Of a stretch of DNA of 6,235 bases, positions 5,239 to 6,235 are shown piece by piece. Source of the DNA: Anaerofilum sp. Lineage in GTDB: Bacteria; Bacillota; Clostridia; Oscillospirales; Ruminococcaceae. Numbering within the stretch: the stretch's first letter is position 1; the number at the start of each line of letters is the position of its first letter. The DNA is taken from the NCBI GenBank assembly GCA_020024115.1, contig JAHHUF010000101.1:1-6235 (forward strand), in the 5' to 3' direction. A program made the position numbers and the translations under genes. Under the pieces are notes generated by a model that searched no databases, was not told the DNA's origin, and was given only the letters and a program-made list of their open reading frames with translations.

Positions 5239-6087
5239 ATGTACGAAACACAAATTTTACAACTGGATTTAGTGGGCATTGCCCAAAGCGGACAATGTTT
5301 CCGTATGACAGAAATTGAAAATGGAGTGCAGCTGATTGCAAAAGGAAAATTTTTACAGGTGCAGGACTTGGGAAATCATTGGTTTCGTTTTCAGTGTACC
5401 CAGCAGGAATATGAAGATGTTTGGAAAGAATACTTCGATTTAAACACAGACTATACCCAATATACCACAAGTATTTTGAAGCGTGACCGCTTTTTGCAGC
5501 AAGCCGCTGTATATGGGGCAGGGCTTCGGATTTTGAATCAGGAACCTTTTGAAATGCTGATTAGCTTTATTATTTCTCAACGGAAAAGTATTCCGGCAAT
5601 TCGCACAGCGGTGGAATTATTGTCCAAAACATTTGGCAGCCCAATTGAAACAGAGCAGGGAACCGTTTGGACATTTCCGACAGCACAGCAATTGGCAAAG
5701 GCGGATTTGGAAGAACTGAAAAGCTGTGGTTTGGGATACCGTGCAGGATATGTATTGGATGCAGCCCAAAAAGTAGCCAATGGACAGCTTGATTTGGAAC
5801 ATTTTAGAAATCAGACCGATGAATATTTGCTTGCCCAATTGCAGACAGTGTCTGGGGTTGGAATTAAGGTTGCAAGCTGTGTGGCTTTGTTTGGGTATCA
5901 TCGTTTGAAGGCATTGCCTATTGATGTTTGGATGGAGCGTGTTATTGAAAAGGTGTATAAAGGAAAATGGCCCAAAAGCTACCAAAAATATGCAGGCGTA
6001 TTGCAGCAATATATGTTTTATTATGCACGCTGCCCCGAATGTGATTTTTTGAAAGAAAAACAAAGCACTTCTGCCAAAACAAAATAA
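5239..6087 (+). CDS. OGG1-type 8-oxoguanine DNA glycosylase / AP lyase
   Basis: Excises 8-oxoguanine from oxidised DNA and probably nicks the abasic site. It has 282 residues. The N-terminal OGG_N beta domain (about 1-95) has SGQCFRM (17-23), where Gly18 matches the family's 8-oxoG-sensing glycine. The HhH-GPD domain has SFIISQRKSIPAI (109-121). Its hairpin, SGVGIKVASCVAL (205-217), carries Schiff-base Lys210, and IDV (228-230) holds catalytic Asp229. The C-terminus has only CPEC (265-268), not the four-cysteine iron-sulfur pattern of Nth or MutY, which excludes those enzymes. AAGGGAG at 5226-5232 supports the ATG at 5239. No promoter of its own is obvious after the pduL terminator, so read-through from pduL may supply transcription. 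No terminator separates it from the ffs promoter 10 nt downstream. Confidence 0.93.
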   Translation: MYETQILQLDLVGIAQSGQCFRMTEIENGVQLIAKGKFLQVQDLGNHWFRFQCTQQEYEDVWKEYFDLNTDYTQYTTSILKRDRFLQQAAVYGAGLRILNQEPFEMLISFIISQRKSIPAIRTAVELLSKTFGSPIETEQGTVWTFPTAQQLAKADLEELKSCGLGYRAGYVLDAAQKVANGQLDLEHFRNQTDEYLLAQLQTVSGVGIKVASCVALFGYHRLKALPIDVWMERVIEKVYKGKWPKSYQKYAGVLQQYMFYYARCPECDFLKEKQSTSAKTK

Positions 6088-6097
6088 AAGAAACTAC

Positions 6098-6126
6098 TTG
6101 TATCTATAAAAAAGATATGCTATAAT
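6098..6126 (+). promoter_or_regulatory. Strong promoter of the SRP RNA gene
   Basis: TTGTAT (6098-6103), a 17-nt spacer, then a perfect TATAAT (6121-6126) with an extended -10 TGC (6118-6120). This is the best promoter in the window, as expected for an abundant stable RNA. It predicts a transcript start at about 6133. Confidence 0.85.
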
Positions 6127-6132
6127 ATCCCT

Positions 6133-6235
6133 TGCCGGACAAAGGGGCAAAGGTGCGTTGTTCGGCATACGGAGGGCGGGCCCTGTGCGATGGGGCCCCA
6201 TGAACCATGTCAGGCGGGGAACCGAGCAGCATTAA
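6133..6235 (+). ncRNA. ffs: Signal recognition particle RNA, 5' part (truncated by window end)
   Basis: The RNA partner of Ffh in co-translational targeting of membrane proteins. The diagnostic domain IV is present: GTCAGG (6209-6214), a CGG/CCG stem capped by the GGAA tetraloop (6218-6221), and AGCAGC (6225-6230), the asymmetric-loop strands bound by the Ffh M domain. The 5' strand of the long helix (about 6172-6208) should pair with sequence beyond the window, so the gene is incomplete here. Upstream of it, TGCCGGAC (6133-6140) pairs with GTTCGGCA (6160-6167) with one G-U pair, a separate 5' hairpin. The start is inferred from the promoter; the mature 5' end may lie nearer 6168. I do not see the usual sequence of the Bacillus-type Alu domain. 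In many Firmicutes ffs lies beside dnaX, which could be next. Confidence 0.85.

Noticed and set aside
6048..6066. CPEC in the glycosylase C-terminus as part of an iron-sulfur cluster
   Set aside because: Nth and MutY use four spaced cysteines. Only two are here, so a cluster of that type is not supported.
1..6235. CRISPR array, tRNA gene or long direct repeats
   Set aside because: No regularly spaced repeats, tRNA-like cloverleaf or long direct repeats were seen when reading the window by eye.

Overview
The window looks like a piece of a Clostridia chromosome (Firmicutes). An Oscillospiraceae/Ruminococcaceae-type host is a guess from the style of the recombinase and the SRP RNA, not a demonstrated placement. 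It falls into three zones of different base composition. Positions 1 to about 2225 are relatively GC-rich and carry the end of an integrative mobile element. About 2225 to 2830 is very AT-rich and holds only gene debris. From 2834 to the end lies ordinary chromosomal sequence of intermediate composition.

Mobile-element end: an open frame runs in from the left edge and stops at 121-123. It is followed by a small TnpW-like gene whose best-placed start codon reads ATA. Next is a large serine recombinase (TnpX/TndX style) with its own promoter, which overlaps the end of the TnpW-like gene. Recombinases of this type usually sit at the tip of their transposon or conjugative element, so the element's right end probably lies just after 2134. 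The exact att junction cannot be fixed from one copy. Two small inverted repeats and a terminator follow the recombinase stop.

AT-rich interval: there is a start-less minus-strand open frame (2337-2720) and a short plus-strand coding-like scrap (about 2265-2351). I read both as decayed genes. The interval closes with a strong bidirectional terminator at 2834-2863.

Chromosomal part: a minus-strand pair encodes a family 4 iron-sulfur uracil-DNA glycosylase and, 3 nt downstream, a Gfo/Idh/MocA oxidoreductase resembling dihydrodiol dehydrogenase. Divergent from them are a stand-alone PduL-type phosphotransacylase with its own promoter and terminator, an OGG1-type 8-oxoguanine DNA glycosylase, and the 5' part of the SRP RNA gene (ffs), cut off by the window edge. 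Two base-excision-repair glycosylases, one for uracil and one for oxidised guanine, thus flank pduL within about 2.2 kb. No new multi-gene system is evident. The most unusual items are the ATA at the TnpW-like start, the decayed AT-rich island at the element junction, the 5' hairpin on the SRP RNA, and the solitary pduL among repair genes.
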